Origin: Lachnospiraceae bacterium UBA3814
Lineage (GTDB): Bacteria; Bacillota; Clostridia; Lachnospirales; Lachnospiraceae
NCBI GenBank assembly: GCA_002368575.1
Contig: DFEA01000106.1
Location: 6,721-43,913, forward strand
Reading direction: 5' to 3'
Length of the DNA stretch: 37,193 nucleotides
Shown piece by piece: positions 9,066 to 17,169 of the stretch. The notes beneath the pieces were generated by a model. The model did not search any database. It worked only from the letters and a program-made list of their open reading frames with translations, and was not told the DNA's origin. The first letter of the stretch is position 1. The number at the start of each line of letters is the position of its first letter. The position numbers and the translations under genes are program-made.

Positions 9066-10661
9066 CTACCTCACCAGACTTACCATCAGCGTTCCGAAGA
9101 CCTCCGAAGATGCGTCGGCAGAAATGATCTCAGCTACCTTTCCTCCCGATACTATTGCGATACGGTCACAGGTCGCCCTCAGCTCCTCAAGCTCCGAGGA
9201 GATCATCACCACAGTAGTGCCGCTTTCCCTGTTAAAGCGCTTGAGCGCCTCCAGAACAAGAGCCTTCGCTCCCACGTCTATGCCTCTTGTGGGCTCCGAC
9301 ACGAACAAAAGCCTTGGTTCAAGGGCAAAGGCCTTCGCAAGACATACCTTCTGCTGGTTTCCGCCCGAAAGCTCCTTTGCCTTCTGTCTGGTGCCCGTAC
9401 ACCTTATGGCAAGCTCCTTTATGTACTTCTGCGTTACCTCCTCGATCGCCTTTTCATCTCTCCATTTGATAAGACCTCCGAGATACGGCTTTAAGAACCT
9501 GTCCTTTATCTGCATCGCCGGAAAGGCGATGTTCCAGCCAAGGGATTCGTCCAGCAAAAGCCCCACTCCTCTTCTGTCCTCGGACACAAAGGCCAAAGAT
9601 GCGTCAAGGCACTTTCTCGGAGCATTCAGGGGAATCTCCTGTCCGTCGAAGATAACGGTCCCGCCGGCCTCATAGAGACCCATGATCCCGTTGGGGATAC
9701 CTAGCTTCCCCTGTCCCGCAAGGCCTCCGATGCCAAGGATCTCTCCCTCCTTCACATCAAAGCTTACATCCCTTACGGTCTCTCCAGGCATATCTACCCA
9801 CAGTCTTTTGACCGAAAGGATAGTCTTTCCTTCCCCGGGATCGAGCTCCTTAACACTTCGTCCTTCAACCTTGTCCACGTTTCTTCCGACCATGGCCCGT
9901 GTTATGTCAGCCTCACTCGTTTCCGCGGCCTTAACGTCCTCTATGAGATACCCGTCACGCATGACCACGACCCTGTCGCAGACATTCAGTATCTCCTGGA
10001 GCCTGTGGGTGATGAAAATAACGGCTATCCCCCGCTCCGCCATGCCCCGGATGGAGTTAAGAAGGATCTCGGCCTCCTTTTCCGTAAGCACCGCGGTAGG
10101 CTCGTCAAGGATGAGCAGCTTCATGTTTTCCTTGCTCAGCTCCCTTGCGATCTCCGTAAACTGCTTATGTCCCACCGGCATGTCCTTTATGAGCATATCG
10201 GCATCGATATGTATCCCCAGCCTTCCGATGGCCTCCTCAGCCCTGACATGCATCTCGCTCCTGTCAAGGGTGCAGAGCCTTTCTCCGAAAACCTCCGCGA
10301 TGACATTTTTCCTCTTGGGCTCTCTGTTAAGGAAGATGTTTTCTGTCGAGGAAAAGCCCGGAATAAGGGAAAACTCCTGGTGGACCATTCCGATCCCCGC
10401 GTTTATGGCGTCAAAGGGCGTTTCAAAGGCAACCTTTTCACCATCCAGAATTATGTCTCCCCCATAGCCTCCGGTCTCCCTGATCACATCGGCTCCGAAG
10501 ACTATCTTCATGAGCGTGGATTTCCCGGCGCCGTTTTCGCCCGCAAGTCCTATCACCTCTCCCTCGTTCACCGTGAGGTTTATATCCATAAGAACCTGAT
10601 TGCCGAAGAAATCCTTTTTTATGTTTTTAAGCTCCAGCAGGGGAGCCTTGCCCTTCTCCAT
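9066..10661 (-). CDS. Double-domain ABC ATPase of a sugar/nucleoside-type importer
   Basis: A 531-residue protein with two nucleotide-binding domains in tandem, as in RbsA/MglA. Domain 1 has Walker A GENGAGKST, Q-loop VHQEFSL and Walker B LLILDEPTAVL. Domain 2 has a degenerate Walker A (GGLAGQGKLGI), a full signature (LSGGNQQK) and a Walker B with serine for the usual aspartate (LFVSEPTRGID). Such asymmetry is normal in this family, with domain 1 as the likely hydrolytic site. The ATG at 10659-10661 follows AGAGGA; an earlier in-frame start lacks a good site. It lies 118 bases behind the lipoprotein gene, separated by a long hairpin. Confidence 0.92.
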   Translation of the reverse strand: MEKGKAPLLELKNIKKDFFGNQVLMDINLTVNEGEVIGLAGENGAGKSTLMKIVFGADVIRETGGYGGDIILDGEKVAFETPFDAINAGIGMVHQEFSLIPGFSSTENIFLNREPKRKNVIAEVFGERLCTLDRSEMHVRAEEAIGRLGIHIDADMLIKDMPVGHKQFTEIARELSKENMKLLILDEPTAVLTEKEAEILLNSIRGMAERGIAVIFITHRLQEILNVCDRVVVMRDGYLIEDVKAAETSEADITRAMVGRNVDKVEGRSVKELDPGEGKTILSVKRLWVDMPGETVRDVSFDVKEGEILGIGGLAGQGKLGIPNGIMGLYEAGGTVIFDGQEIPLNAPRKCLDASLAFVSEDRRGVGLLLDESLGWNIAFPAMQIKDRFLKPYLGGLIKWRDEKAIEEVTQKYIKELAIRCTGTRQKAKELSGGNQQKVCLAKAFALEPRLLFVSEPTRGIDVGAKALVLEALKRFNRESGTTVVMISSELEELRATCDRIAIVSGGKVAEIISADASSEVFGTLMVSLVR

Positions 10662-10706
10662 AGAATCGTCCTCTCTGATAACGCGTTTTGCTCCTGTTAT
10701 CCACAC

Positions 10707-10744
10707 AACAGGGAAAGGAGCAAGTAACAGCCCCTTTCCCTGTT
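10707..10744 (-). promoter_or_regulatory. Long intercistronic hairpin between binding-protein and ATPase genes
   Basis: Two 15-base arms (10707-10721 and 10730-10744) pair across an 8-base loop, with a single G-U wobble. No U-tract follows on the minus strand, so this is more likely a 3'-end stabiliser or partial terminator that raises binding-protein output over the rest of the operon than a full terminator. That role is known for other ABC operons and is inferred here. Confidence 0.7.
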
Positions 10745-10779
10745 ATACATCCATCTTTATACTCAGGCGATATCCCTCA

Positions 10780-12087
10780 TTACTTGATGGTAAAGTACTT
10801 CTCGGGAACCTCGATATCCGTTGAACCCATGAACTTGCCGGGATCACCCATGATGTAGGTATCCTGATATACTAAGAATACGTTATCAGATTTAACTCCG
10901 GTCTCTACGTTTGTGTAGTTGGAGCCGTTCCATGCAGCCTTGGGTGAAAATACCTCATAGGCCTTTGCGATGTCGTCGATGTCGTCAAGCTCGCTTACGC
11001 CGTCAATAACGTTCATCGCGTGCTGAGCAAGCCCGGCGGATACGGTGTAGCCATAGGAATAAGCCCATGTGCCGAAGCGACCCGCGCCGCCCTTTTCATT
11101 TACAGCCTCCTCGACCTTTGCAAGGATCTTCTCAAAGTCGCCGGCCTCAGCCGTAAGATCGATGCCAAGCGCTCCGGGATAGCCCATAAGAGGTGAAGGA
11201 AGGTCTGCCTCTATGAAATACCCGCCGTACTCTAAAAGCTGCTTGAGCAGAGGCTCGGTATGAGCATCGTTAGTACAGAAGTATGCGGAATTTGTGCCGT
11301 ATTTCTCTACCCACTCGGGAACGTGCTCAAGGATGTAGGCCTGGGCTCCGGCAACACCGACGTCGGTAGTCGGATCGGGAGCGGTCTCCTGAACAAGGGT
11401 CATTCCGAACTCGTCACAGGCTGCCTGCATGATGGCAAGACGACGGCTCATCGTCTCATAGGCAAGGTGACGGGGGAAGGAAATATGAACGAAGGTATCG
11501 CATCCGAGCTCATGAGCTGTACGGATGATAAGATAGCCTCTTGCTACGAAATCGTTGTTGCAGACAAGATCCGCCGCGCTTCCGATCTCGGGAAGATCCT
11601 CATGGGACTCTCCCGCTATGCAGATAATGTCGGGGCGTCTTTCCTTGATCTGACGGAAAGCCTCTGTGGTTCCGGGAATTGCCTGGTTAACGATTATGGC
11701 CTTCATGTCCGGGTCATCCGAAAGGTTTACTATCGTCTGGATGGTAGTCTCAAGCTCCTCGGTAAAATTATCGGGATAGATGGCAAGCTTTACCCTGTCC
11801 TCACCGTACATTTCCTGAAAAGCCTCGGCTCCTCTTCTGTCATCCTCTGACTGGGACACGGAACCGGTCACGATACCGATATGATAATCGCCGCCTTCCG
11901 CAGTCTCCTCCGATGCCTCAGCCGAAGCTGTCTCCTCCGATGCCCCAGCATCCTCCGCCTGCGAAGCCTCCGCACTCTCCTGGGGAGCGACCGTCTCTAT
12001 CTGAGCGGTGCCTGCGGGAGCAGCGCATCCTGCAAGGGATGCAGTCATTGCCAGGCCAACTATTAGTGCTGCAATTTTTCTTTTCAT
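10780..12087 (-). CDS. DUF3798 substrate-binding-like lipoprotein
   Basis: A 435-residue lipoprotein. The N-terminus MKRKIAALIVGLAMTASLAGC has a clear lipobox (LAGC, C21), followed by an acidic Ala/Glu/Ser linker to about residue 65. The mature domain begins YHIGIVTGSVSQSEDDRRGA and has a periplasmic-binding-protein layout; blocks such as VNQAIPGTTEAFRQIKERRPDI and YFCTNDAHTEPLLKQL match the DUF3798 family as I remember it. It heads the operon with a double ATPase and two RbsC-like permeases, so it should be the ligand receptor. It does not show BMP/PnrA blocks. The start follows GGGAGG, with a promoter and structured leader upstream. The substrate is unknown. Confidence 0.85.
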   Translation of the reverse strand: MKRKIAALIVGLAMTASLAGCAAPAGTAQIETVAPQESAEASQAEDAGASEETASAEASEETAEGGDYHIGIVTGSVSQSEDDRRGAEAFQEMYGEDRVKLAIYPDNFTEELETTIQTIVNLSDDPDMKAIIVNQAIPGTTEAFRQIKERRPDIICIAGESHEDLPEIGSAADLVCNNDFVARGYLIIRTAHELGCDTFVHISFPRHLAYETMSRRLAIMQAACDEFGMTLVQETAPDPTTDVGVAGAQAYILEHVPEWVEKYGTNSAYFCTNDAHTEPLLKQLLEYGGYFIEADLPSPLMGYPGALGIDLTAEAGDFEKILAKVEEAVNEKGGAGRFGTWAYSYGYTVSAGLAQHAMNVIDGVSELDDIDDIAKAYEVFSPKAAWNGSNYTNVETGVKSDNVFLVYQDTYIMGDPGKFMGSTDIEVPEKYFTIK

Positions 12088-12118
12088 TTTCAGCCTCCCT
12101 GAATAAACATTTTATGCT

Positions 12119-12191
12119 ATGATGCAGCCGGCAAAAAGCCATGTGGTCATAGACCCTGCATCATGATATCCGGAGCAATATCTGTTCTCCG
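12119..12191 (-). promoter_or_regulatory. Structured 5' leader of the DUF3798 transporter operon (possible three-way junction)
   Basis: In the leader (transcript start about 12201, ATG 12087), minus strand, a first hairpin CGGAG/CTCCG (12171-12191) precedes a perfect 9-bp helix ATGATGCAG/CTGCATCAT (12156-12164 with 12119-12127). That helix encloses two small hairpins, GGTC-TAT-GACC and TGGC-TTTTT-GCCG. The layout is a three-way junction. It does not match the purine, TPP, SAM or lysine riboswitch consensus I know. It could be a ligand- or protein-responsive leader, or chance pairing. Confidence 0.45.
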
Positions 12192-12207
12192 AAAAAACTC
12201 GTAAAAC

Positions 12208-12236
12208 ATTTTACCAGAAAGTGCTATGGGCGTCAA
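12208..12236 (-). promoter_or_regulatory. Sigma-A promoter of the DUF3798 ABC operon
   Basis: Minus strand: TTGACG (12231-12236), 17-base spacer, TAAAAT (12208-12213). The spacing is ideal and the predicted start near 12201 leaves a leader of about 114 bases. It sits just after the stop of the methyltransferase gene. Confidence 0.75.
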
Positions 12237-12253
12237 GGTAATGTATTCTTTTT

Positions 12254-13717
12254 TCAGCTGTCCGCCCGTTCCAAAAGGGCGATGCATTCCACTGCCGCGC
12301 TTGCCGGAAACTGGTCTACAGCGCACATCCTTACCGGAAGGTAGGAATGAGCCGCAAATATCTCAAGATCCCTCGCAAGGCTGGTGGGCTTGCAGGATAT
12401 GTACAATATGTTCCTTACCCCGTAATCCATGATCCTGTATATGGCCTTCGGATGTATCCCGTCACGGGGAGGGTCCAGGATTATAAGCTCAGGCTTTTCC
12501 GCTATGCCGTCAAGCACCTTCAGCACATCTCCGGCCACAAACTCACAGTTATGTAAACCATTCAGAGCCGCGTTCTCCCCGGCGGCCCTGACCGCCTCCT
12601 CAATAAGCTCTACCCCGATCACCTTCCCCGCCGCCCGGGATACAAGCTGAGTTATCGTCCCGGTCCCGCAGTAAAGATCATAGATCACGGAAGCCTCAGG
12701 GAAAGAGCAGGAGCTTATATACTCAAGCGCCGCAGAGTATACCACCTCCGCCGACAGAGTGTTTGTCTGAAAAAAGGAAAAGGGAGTTATCTTAAACCTC
12801 AGTCCCGAAAGCTCCTCAAAAAAATGATCCCGCCCGTAAAGGAGCCGTGTTTTCTCACTCTTTACGGCATCTGCCACCGAATCGTTGGTTATGTGCAGTA
12901 TCCCCACGAGCCTTCCCTTAAGCTTAAGGGAGAGCAGCAGCCTGCACCACCCTTCCAGAGGTCTGTCACCGGGCTCCTGCGAGGTGGTCACAAGGCCCGC
13001 AAGTATCTCTCCGGTCCTTGCGCCCTTTCTGATCAGGAGATGTCTCAGGTAACCGGTATGCGACTGCCTGTGAAAGTAACCGATGCCCTCCTTCCTGAAG
13101 AACGAAAGAGTCTCCTTAAGGATGCTTCTGAAATCCTCATCCACTATCCTGCAGCCGTCCACGGTCACCACATCATAATAGCTTCCTTTTTTATGTAAAC
13201 CAAGCTCAAGCTCTCCCCCCTTGCTCATATCCCCGAAGGAGAACTCCATTTTGTTCCTGTACTCAAGCGGAGCCGGGCTGGGCCTTATCCCCTCCCATAT
13301 CTCATCAAACCATTTTCCCTTTTCCGCACCGGGTACCGCAGATACGTCCTCCCCTGCTCCTTCGGCTCTACAGCCGGACGAAAGCCTCACCTCATGCATA
13401 AGGCTCCTTATCTGCTCCTCCTTAAGCTTAAGCTGCTCCTCATAGGGCAGATTCAAAAAGGAGCAGCCCCCGCATACCCCGAAGTGCGGGCATACGGGCA
13501 TTATCTCCCGAGGAGCCCTCTCAGTCACCTCAAGGACCACGCCCTCACAGCGCCCGCCTCTCTTTTTCGTGACCCTGAGCCTTATCCTCTGACCGGGGAG
13601 CACTCCCTTTACCGTACAGAGCTCTTCCTCTCCCTCATCGGACATAACCCTTACCACTCCCCTGTCCGGAAACCTTACGCATTGTACCGTTCCTGTATAT
13701 TCCTGACCCTTTTTCAT
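12254..13717 (-). CDS. rlmD: 23S rRNA (uracil-C5)-methyltransferase, RlmCD/TrmA family
   Basis: A 487-residue SAM-dependent RNA m5U methyltransferase. An N-terminal TRAM-like domain (1-65) is followed by a 4Fe-4S cluster motif (C76, C82, C85, with C189 as fourth ligand). The SAM site is YDLYCGTGTITQL, with FFQTN and DPPRDGIHPKA as further family blocks. The catalytic cysteine is C442 in YISCKPTSLARDL, and E477 is the likely base. The range includes an insertion of about 25 residues around 112-140. The ATG at 13715-13717 follows GGAGGGG. Firmicutes enzymes of this type often modify two 23S sites (RlmCD); which site is used here cannot be read from the sequence. Confidence 0.92.
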   Translation of the reverse strand: MKKGQEYTGTVQCVRFPDRGVVRVMSDEGEEELCTVKGVLPGQRIRLRVTKKRGGRCEGVVLEVTERAPREIMPVCPHFGVCGGCSFLNLPYEEQLKLKEEQIRSLMHEVRLSSGCRAEGAGEDVSAVPGAEKGKWFDEIWEGIRPSPAPLEYRNKMEFSFGDMSKGGELELGLHKKGSYYDVVTVDGCRIVDEDFRSILKETLSFFRKEGIGYFHRQSHTGYLRHLLIRKGARTGEILAGLVTTSQEPGDRPLEGWCRLLLSLKLKGRLVGILHITNDSVADAVKSEKTRLLYGRDHFFEELSGLRFKITPFSFFQTNTLSAEVVYSAALEYISSCSFPEASVIYDLYCGTGTITQLVSRAAGKVIGVELIEEAVRAAGENAALNGLHNCEFVAGDVLKVLDGIAEKPELIILDPPRDGIHPKAIYRIMDYGVRNILYISCKPTSLARDLEIFAAHSYLPVRMCAVDQFPASAAVECIALLERADS

Positions 13718-13851
13718 GGCCCCTCCTCATCCTTCACTCCCGGGACAGTTCACCCCGGTTACCAAATGTCATTAACTTAAGCTCACATCGCAGACTGCGA
13801 CTCAGTGAAGGCTCCATTCTGTGCCGGGACGTTCAGACGCGCTTTGACTCT

Positions 13852-15789
13852 TCACTCTCCGGCGAAGGTCTCGGGCCTGAGCTTTAATACCTCCCGGTCA
13901 TAGGTTAGTATCCCGTTTGCCTCATCCTCGATATCAGACAGCTGTGTATACACGATAGCGGAAAGCCCCCGCCTGATCTCCGGATCTATCACCTCCCGCA
14001 TAAGCCTTCTGTACTTCATGTTGAGTTCCCTGCTGTTTTTGCAGAAATTATATCCGTATATACTGTCCGAAGCCATATGCCCCTTCGTCCTTAGCGGGAA
14101 GCCCCCATACTCGGAAAGCACCGTTGCCCTGCGAAAGCACCACTGCACATGCAGCTTCATGTAATAGTAGTGCTGGCTCCTGAGATCGCCGCAGCCCTGG
14201 TCAAACCAGCCGGAGGCTGAATCTATGAGCCTCGTGGGGTCTGTGTGCCTCAGCCTTTCGGTCAGCCTCACCGCGTCAAACTGCCCCCAGCCCTCATTAA
14301 AGATCACCCAGGTGGATATGCAGGGATGCACCGAAAGAAGCCCCGCCGTCTCAAGCATTTCACGCTCAAACTCCCGGCGCCCGGCTCTGCTTTTTCTTGA
14401 AAGCAGGCTGTAGCAGTTGTCAAATATCCTGTATCGGAACATATTGAAGGCGGTGGCCAGATAGGTCACGAACCAGAACCTGTAGGGCGAGCCTCCGTTT
14501 ACCATATCCTGCCAGACCGTCATCCCTATCCTGTCGCAGTGATAATAGAACCGGTCAGCCTCGATCTTTAAATGCTTTCTGAGCATATTAAAGCCCAGCT
14601 CCTTCATTTTAAGGATATCATAAATGAGGGCAAGGTCTGCCGGGGGCGTATAAAGCCCCTCGGGATAATAGCCCTGGTCAAGCACCCCGTTCTGGAAAAA
14701 GGGAGAGTGATTCAGGCAGATCCTCGGATGCTCCTTAAGCTCCTTAAGCCTTTCAAGCACTCCTCCCTTATCCCCGAAATCCTCCGGCCGTTCAACGCTG
14801 AATTCTCTGAAGGCAAAATATCCGCATATCTCGTCCTCACATACCTTAAGCCTGAAATAATAAAGGTATGGCTCTTCCGGGCTCCACAGCCTCCTTTCAG
14901 GCACCCTGAAGCTTATATCGAAGGAGGTGCCGAGCACCCTTACGGACAGCTCCTCAGTTTCCTCATCCGTATCCTCAGCTTCCCCGTCCTGAGCCTTAAG
15001 TGACAGATAATCCCTGTCCTTAAAGGTATCCGCATATCTGGCCAGGTTCATTTTACAGGCCTCCGCCTCCGCGTCGGATATGGGATCGATAAAGGGTTTT
15101 CTGAGCTTTAGGCTCCAGTCCGGCACCCCGGTTCCGATGTCTTCAGACAGTGTGACCGCAATACCGACCCTCCCGGTAAGGATGTCCGCAGTCACCCGGT
15201 AATTACGGATATACAGCCCCGGAACGCACTCGGCCCATACGGTCTGCCATATCCCGCTCTGCGCCGTATAGAACATCCCTCCCCGTTTAAGGAGCTGCTT
15301 GCCTCTGCTGTGATATGAGGCCTCCGTCATATCCCTCACCAGCACGATAAGCTCAAACAGGCCGTCCTCCGGGTCGACCTGCTCCGTAATATCCACGGTA
15401 AAGGGAAGATAGCCTCCCGAATGTCTCCCAACCGGAATTCGGTTTACATAAATCAGGCACCTCTGATCCACCGCCCCGAAGTTTATGAGCAGCCTTTTCC
15501 CTGCCCTGTAGTCCTCAGGTATATTTACGATCCTCCTGTACCACAGATTCTCATCCGGCATGAGCTGTCTGCCAACTCCGGAAAGAAAGGCCTCCGGAGA
15601 ATAAGGAACAATGATGCTGTCCTTAAAGTGAACCTCTGAAGGGTCCCTTACTTCTTTTCCCGTGAAGGCATACTGCCACTCTCCGTTCAGGTTTACATAA
15701 CTATTTCTTTTCATCCAGGGCCTCGGATATTCGGGAAGCACCTCCTCCCTGTTAAAAACCCGGCCCCATCTGGTAAACAACTGTTTCAT
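13852..15789 (-). CDS. Glycoside hydrolase family 2 protein
   Basis: A 645-residue GH2 enzyme with the sugar-binding jelly-roll domain at about 30-195 (NLNGEWQYAF, LWYRRIVNIP, GGYLPFTVDIT), an immunoglobulin-like domain at 200-335 and a TIM barrel from 355. The putative acid/base is E499 in FNEGWGQ and the nucleophile E560 in VLSEYGG. There is no signal peptide, so it is cytoplasmic and acts on imported oligosaccharides. Family members include beta-galactosidases, beta-glucuronidases and beta-mannosidases; specificity cannot be assigned. The ATG at 15787-15789 is favoured over the adjacent in-frame GTG because the AGGTGA site is nearer the usual spacing. It is divergent from the gene at 15921, with overlapping promoters. 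Confidence 0.9.
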   Translation of the reverse strand: MKQLFTRWGRVFNREEVLPEYPRPWMKRNSYVNLNGEWQYAFTGKEVRDPSEVHFKDSIIVPYSPEAFLSGVGRQLMPDENLWYRRIVNIPEDYRAGKRLLINFGAVDQRCLIYVNRIPVGRHSGGYLPFTVDITEQVDPEDGLFELIVLVRDMTEASYHSRGKQLLKRGGMFYTAQSGIWQTVWAECVPGLYIRNYRVTADILTGRVGIAVTLSEDIGTGVPDWSLKLRKPFIDPISDAEAEACKMNLARYADTFKDRDYLSLKAQDGEAEDTDEETEELSVRVLGTSFDISFRVPERRLWSPEEPYLYYFRLKVCEDEICGYFAFREFSVERPEDFGDKGGVLERLKELKEHPRICLNHSPFFQNGVLDQGYYPEGLYTPPADLALIYDILKMKELGFNMLRKHLKIEADRFYYHCDRIGMTVWQDMVNGGSPYRFWFVTYLATAFNMFRYRIFDNCYSLLSRKSRAGRREFEREMLETAGLLSVHPCISTWVIFNEGWGQFDAVRLTERLRHTDPTRLIDSASGWFDQGCGDLRSQHYYYMKLHVQWCFRRATVLSEYGGFPLRTKGHMASDSIYGYNFCKNSRELNMKYRRLMREVIDPEIRRGLSAIVYTQLSDIEDEANGILTYDREVLKLRPETFAGE

Positions 15790-15801
15790 CACTTCACCTG
15801 C

Positions 15802-15852
15802 TTGACTCCTTTAACTGATTCATTATACACTTATACGGCGTCACACCGACAA
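15802..15852. promoter_or_regulatory. Overlapping divergent promoters between GH2 and the DUF1624-like gene
   Basis: Plus strand: TTGACT (15802-15807), 16-base spacer, TATACA (15824-15829). Minus strand: TATAAT (15822-15827) with a weaker TTGTCG -35 (15847-15852) at 19 bases. The two -10 elements occupy almost the same bases, so the promoters should exclude one another. Confidence 0.55.
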
Positions 15853-15920
15853 CAGGGTGCGGGAAGCCTTAAGGACTTTTACGCTCACACATAAAAACAG
15901 ACAAAAGGAGATAATGTAAT

Positions 15921-16664
15921 ATGGATGAAAAGCCCAAGAGGCTTTATCTGCTTGACGCATACCGCGGCGTCGTGATCCTTTCAATGATAGCGTATCACTT
16001 CTGCTTTGACTGGTTCGTTATCTTTCACGGCAGCAGCGGATGGCCGGGGCTTAAGCCCGTATTTATATGGGAGCAGTCCATCTGCTGGTCCTTTAACCTG
16101 CTCTCCGGCTTTGTATGGAATTACGGGCGCAAAAACTGCGTAAAGCGCGGAGTTATCGTCAGCCTCTGCGGCTTTTTGGTGACCTTTGTGACCTTTCTCG
16201 TAATGCCGAACGCCCCTGTGATCTACGGAGTGCTTACCTTCCTGGGCTTTGCGATGATAATAATGCTCCCACTTTCACGGCTTTTGGACAGGGTCCCCGC
16301 TTCCCTGCTTGCACCCTGCTCCTTTGCCCTGTTTTTACTGACCTTTTCGGTCCCGAGAGGGGGTCTGGGGATCTATACCCGTATACTTATCCCGCTGCCC
16401 CCCGCTCTTTACCGCTTAAGGCTCCTTACGCCCCTCGGCTTTCCGCATCCGGGCTTTGTCTCAAGCGACTATTTCCCCGTGATCCCCTGGATCCTTCTGT
16501 ATGTCACAGGCTATTCCCTGAACCGCCTGCTTTCCGGAAATACCGCATTTATATCCATAGCCTCCGTAAAAGTCCCGGTACTGACCGCTCTCGGGCGTCA
16601 CAGCCTGCTCATATACATGCTCCACCAGCCTCTGTGCTACCTCATCTGTATGCTTTTACGGTAA
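15921..16664 (+). CDS. DUF1624 / heparan-alpha-glucosaminide N-acetyltransferase-like membrane protein
   Basis: A 247-residue polytopic membrane protein starting with the family signature LYLLDAYRGVVILSMIAYHF (residues 8-27), followed by about seven hydrophobic segments and the closing block LTALGRHSLLIYMLHQPLCY. The signature is typical of the bacterial DUF1624/HGSNAT-catalytic group, related to acyltransferase-3-type membrane enzymes that may acetylate surface glycans; activity is unproven. AAAGGAG lies 10 bases before the ATG. It is the only plus-strand gene in the left two-thirds apart from the cold-shock gene, and it ends at a long hairpin. Confidence 0.85.
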   Translation: MDEKPKRLYLLDAYRGVVILSMIAYHFCFDWFVIFHGSSGWPGLKPVFIWEQSICWSFNLLSGFVWNYGRKNCVKRGVIVSLCGFLVTFVTFLVMPNAPVIYGVLTFLGFAMIIMLPLSRLLDRVPASLLAPCSFALFLLTFSVPRGGLGIYTRILIPLPPALYRLRLLTPLGFPHPGFVSSDYFPVIPWILLYVTGYSLNRLLSGNTAFISIASVKVPVLTALGRHSLLIYMLHQPLCYLICMLLR

Positions 16665-16669
16665 ACGCA

Positions 16670-16697
16670 ATCGAGTGGGGAAGAAGCCCCACTCGAT
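16670..16697 (+). terminator. Hairpin terminator between convergent genes
   Basis: A perfect 11-bp stem (16670-16680 with 16687-16697) with a 6-base loop, just after the stop of the membrane protein. The following plus-strand sequence is T-rich but interrupted (CATCACATTTCTATTATT). It may also serve the convergent gene ending at 16733. Confidence 0.65.
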
Positions 16698-16732
16698 CAT
16701 CACATTTCTATTATTCGGGTCCGTGTCAGGTT

Positions 16733-17071
16733 TTATTTCTCCTCATCCTCAAAGAAGTCGTCCTCAAAGCCGTCCTCCTCCTCGTCTTCTACCTCATCAT
16801 CGAAATCATCCAGATAATCAGGGGTAAAATAGCAGTACAGCCCGTAAACCACGGCAGCAAATACGATAACGCAGACCACTATACCAATGATCAGTCCGAC
16901 CTTACTCTTTTTCTGCTCGTTTTCCTCCTTCTTCCGAAGAAGCTCACCGGCCTTTACAGCGTTTATCACATCATTGGCCTTTGCGAGGCCTATCTCCTCC
17001 TGAGCCTTGATCGTCTTGATGATATCGTCTATCCTGTCAAGATTAAACTTATCCATATTAAACCTGTCCAT
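16733..17071 (-). CDS. Small single-pass membrane protein with acidic tail
   Basis: A 112-residue protein. A charged N-terminal half (KFNLDRIDDIIKTIKAQEE) is predicted helical, with one TM segment at about 57-80 (VGLIIGIVVCVIVFAAVVYG) and a C-terminal tail made almost only of Asp, Glu and Phe (84-112). I do not recognise a named family. The ATG at 17069-17071 is preceded by GGTGGTGAG; an alternative ATG at 17108-17110 with GGAAG upstream would add 13 residues. An extended -10-like TGCTAGACT lies at 17144-17152. It follows pcrA on the same strand. Confidence 0.7.
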   Translation of the reverse strand: MDRFNMDKFNLDRIDDIIKTIKAQEEIGLAKANDVINAVKAGELLRKKEENEQKKSKVGLIIGIVVCVIVFAAVVYGLYCYFTPDYLDDFDDEVEDEEEDGFEDDFFEDEEK

Positions 17072-17169
17072 ACTCACCACCGTACCCTTTCCATTATTAA
17101 TGGCAAACATCAAAGCATCTTCCGTTCAACATCTGTCTTTTTCAGTCTAGCATAAAAGCCGTGGTTTTT

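Noticed and set aside
9066..10661. ATPase inactivated by its degenerate second domain
   Set aside because: A degenerate second site is normal in RbsA-type double ATPases; domain 1 has intact motifs.
10780..12087. BMP/PnrA nucleoside-binding lipoprotein
   Set aside because: The double ATPase and permeases invite this, but the mature domain lacks BMP blocks and fits DUF3798 better.
12088..12201. Purine, TPP or other known riboswitch in the DUF3798 leader
   Set aside because: The junction layout is similar in outline, but the hairpins are only 4 bp and the conserved junction and loop bases of known classes are absent.
13738..13830. Small palindromes (CCGGG/CCCGG, TCGCAG/CTGCGA) before the methyltransferase gene
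   Set aside because: Short and GC-rich, with no matching promoter; not distinguishable from chance.
16115..17155. Long plus-strand open frame across the DUF1624-like gene and beyond
   Set aside because: It overlaps a well-supported gene in another frame, crosses its terminator and has an Arg/Pro/Leu-rich shadow composition.
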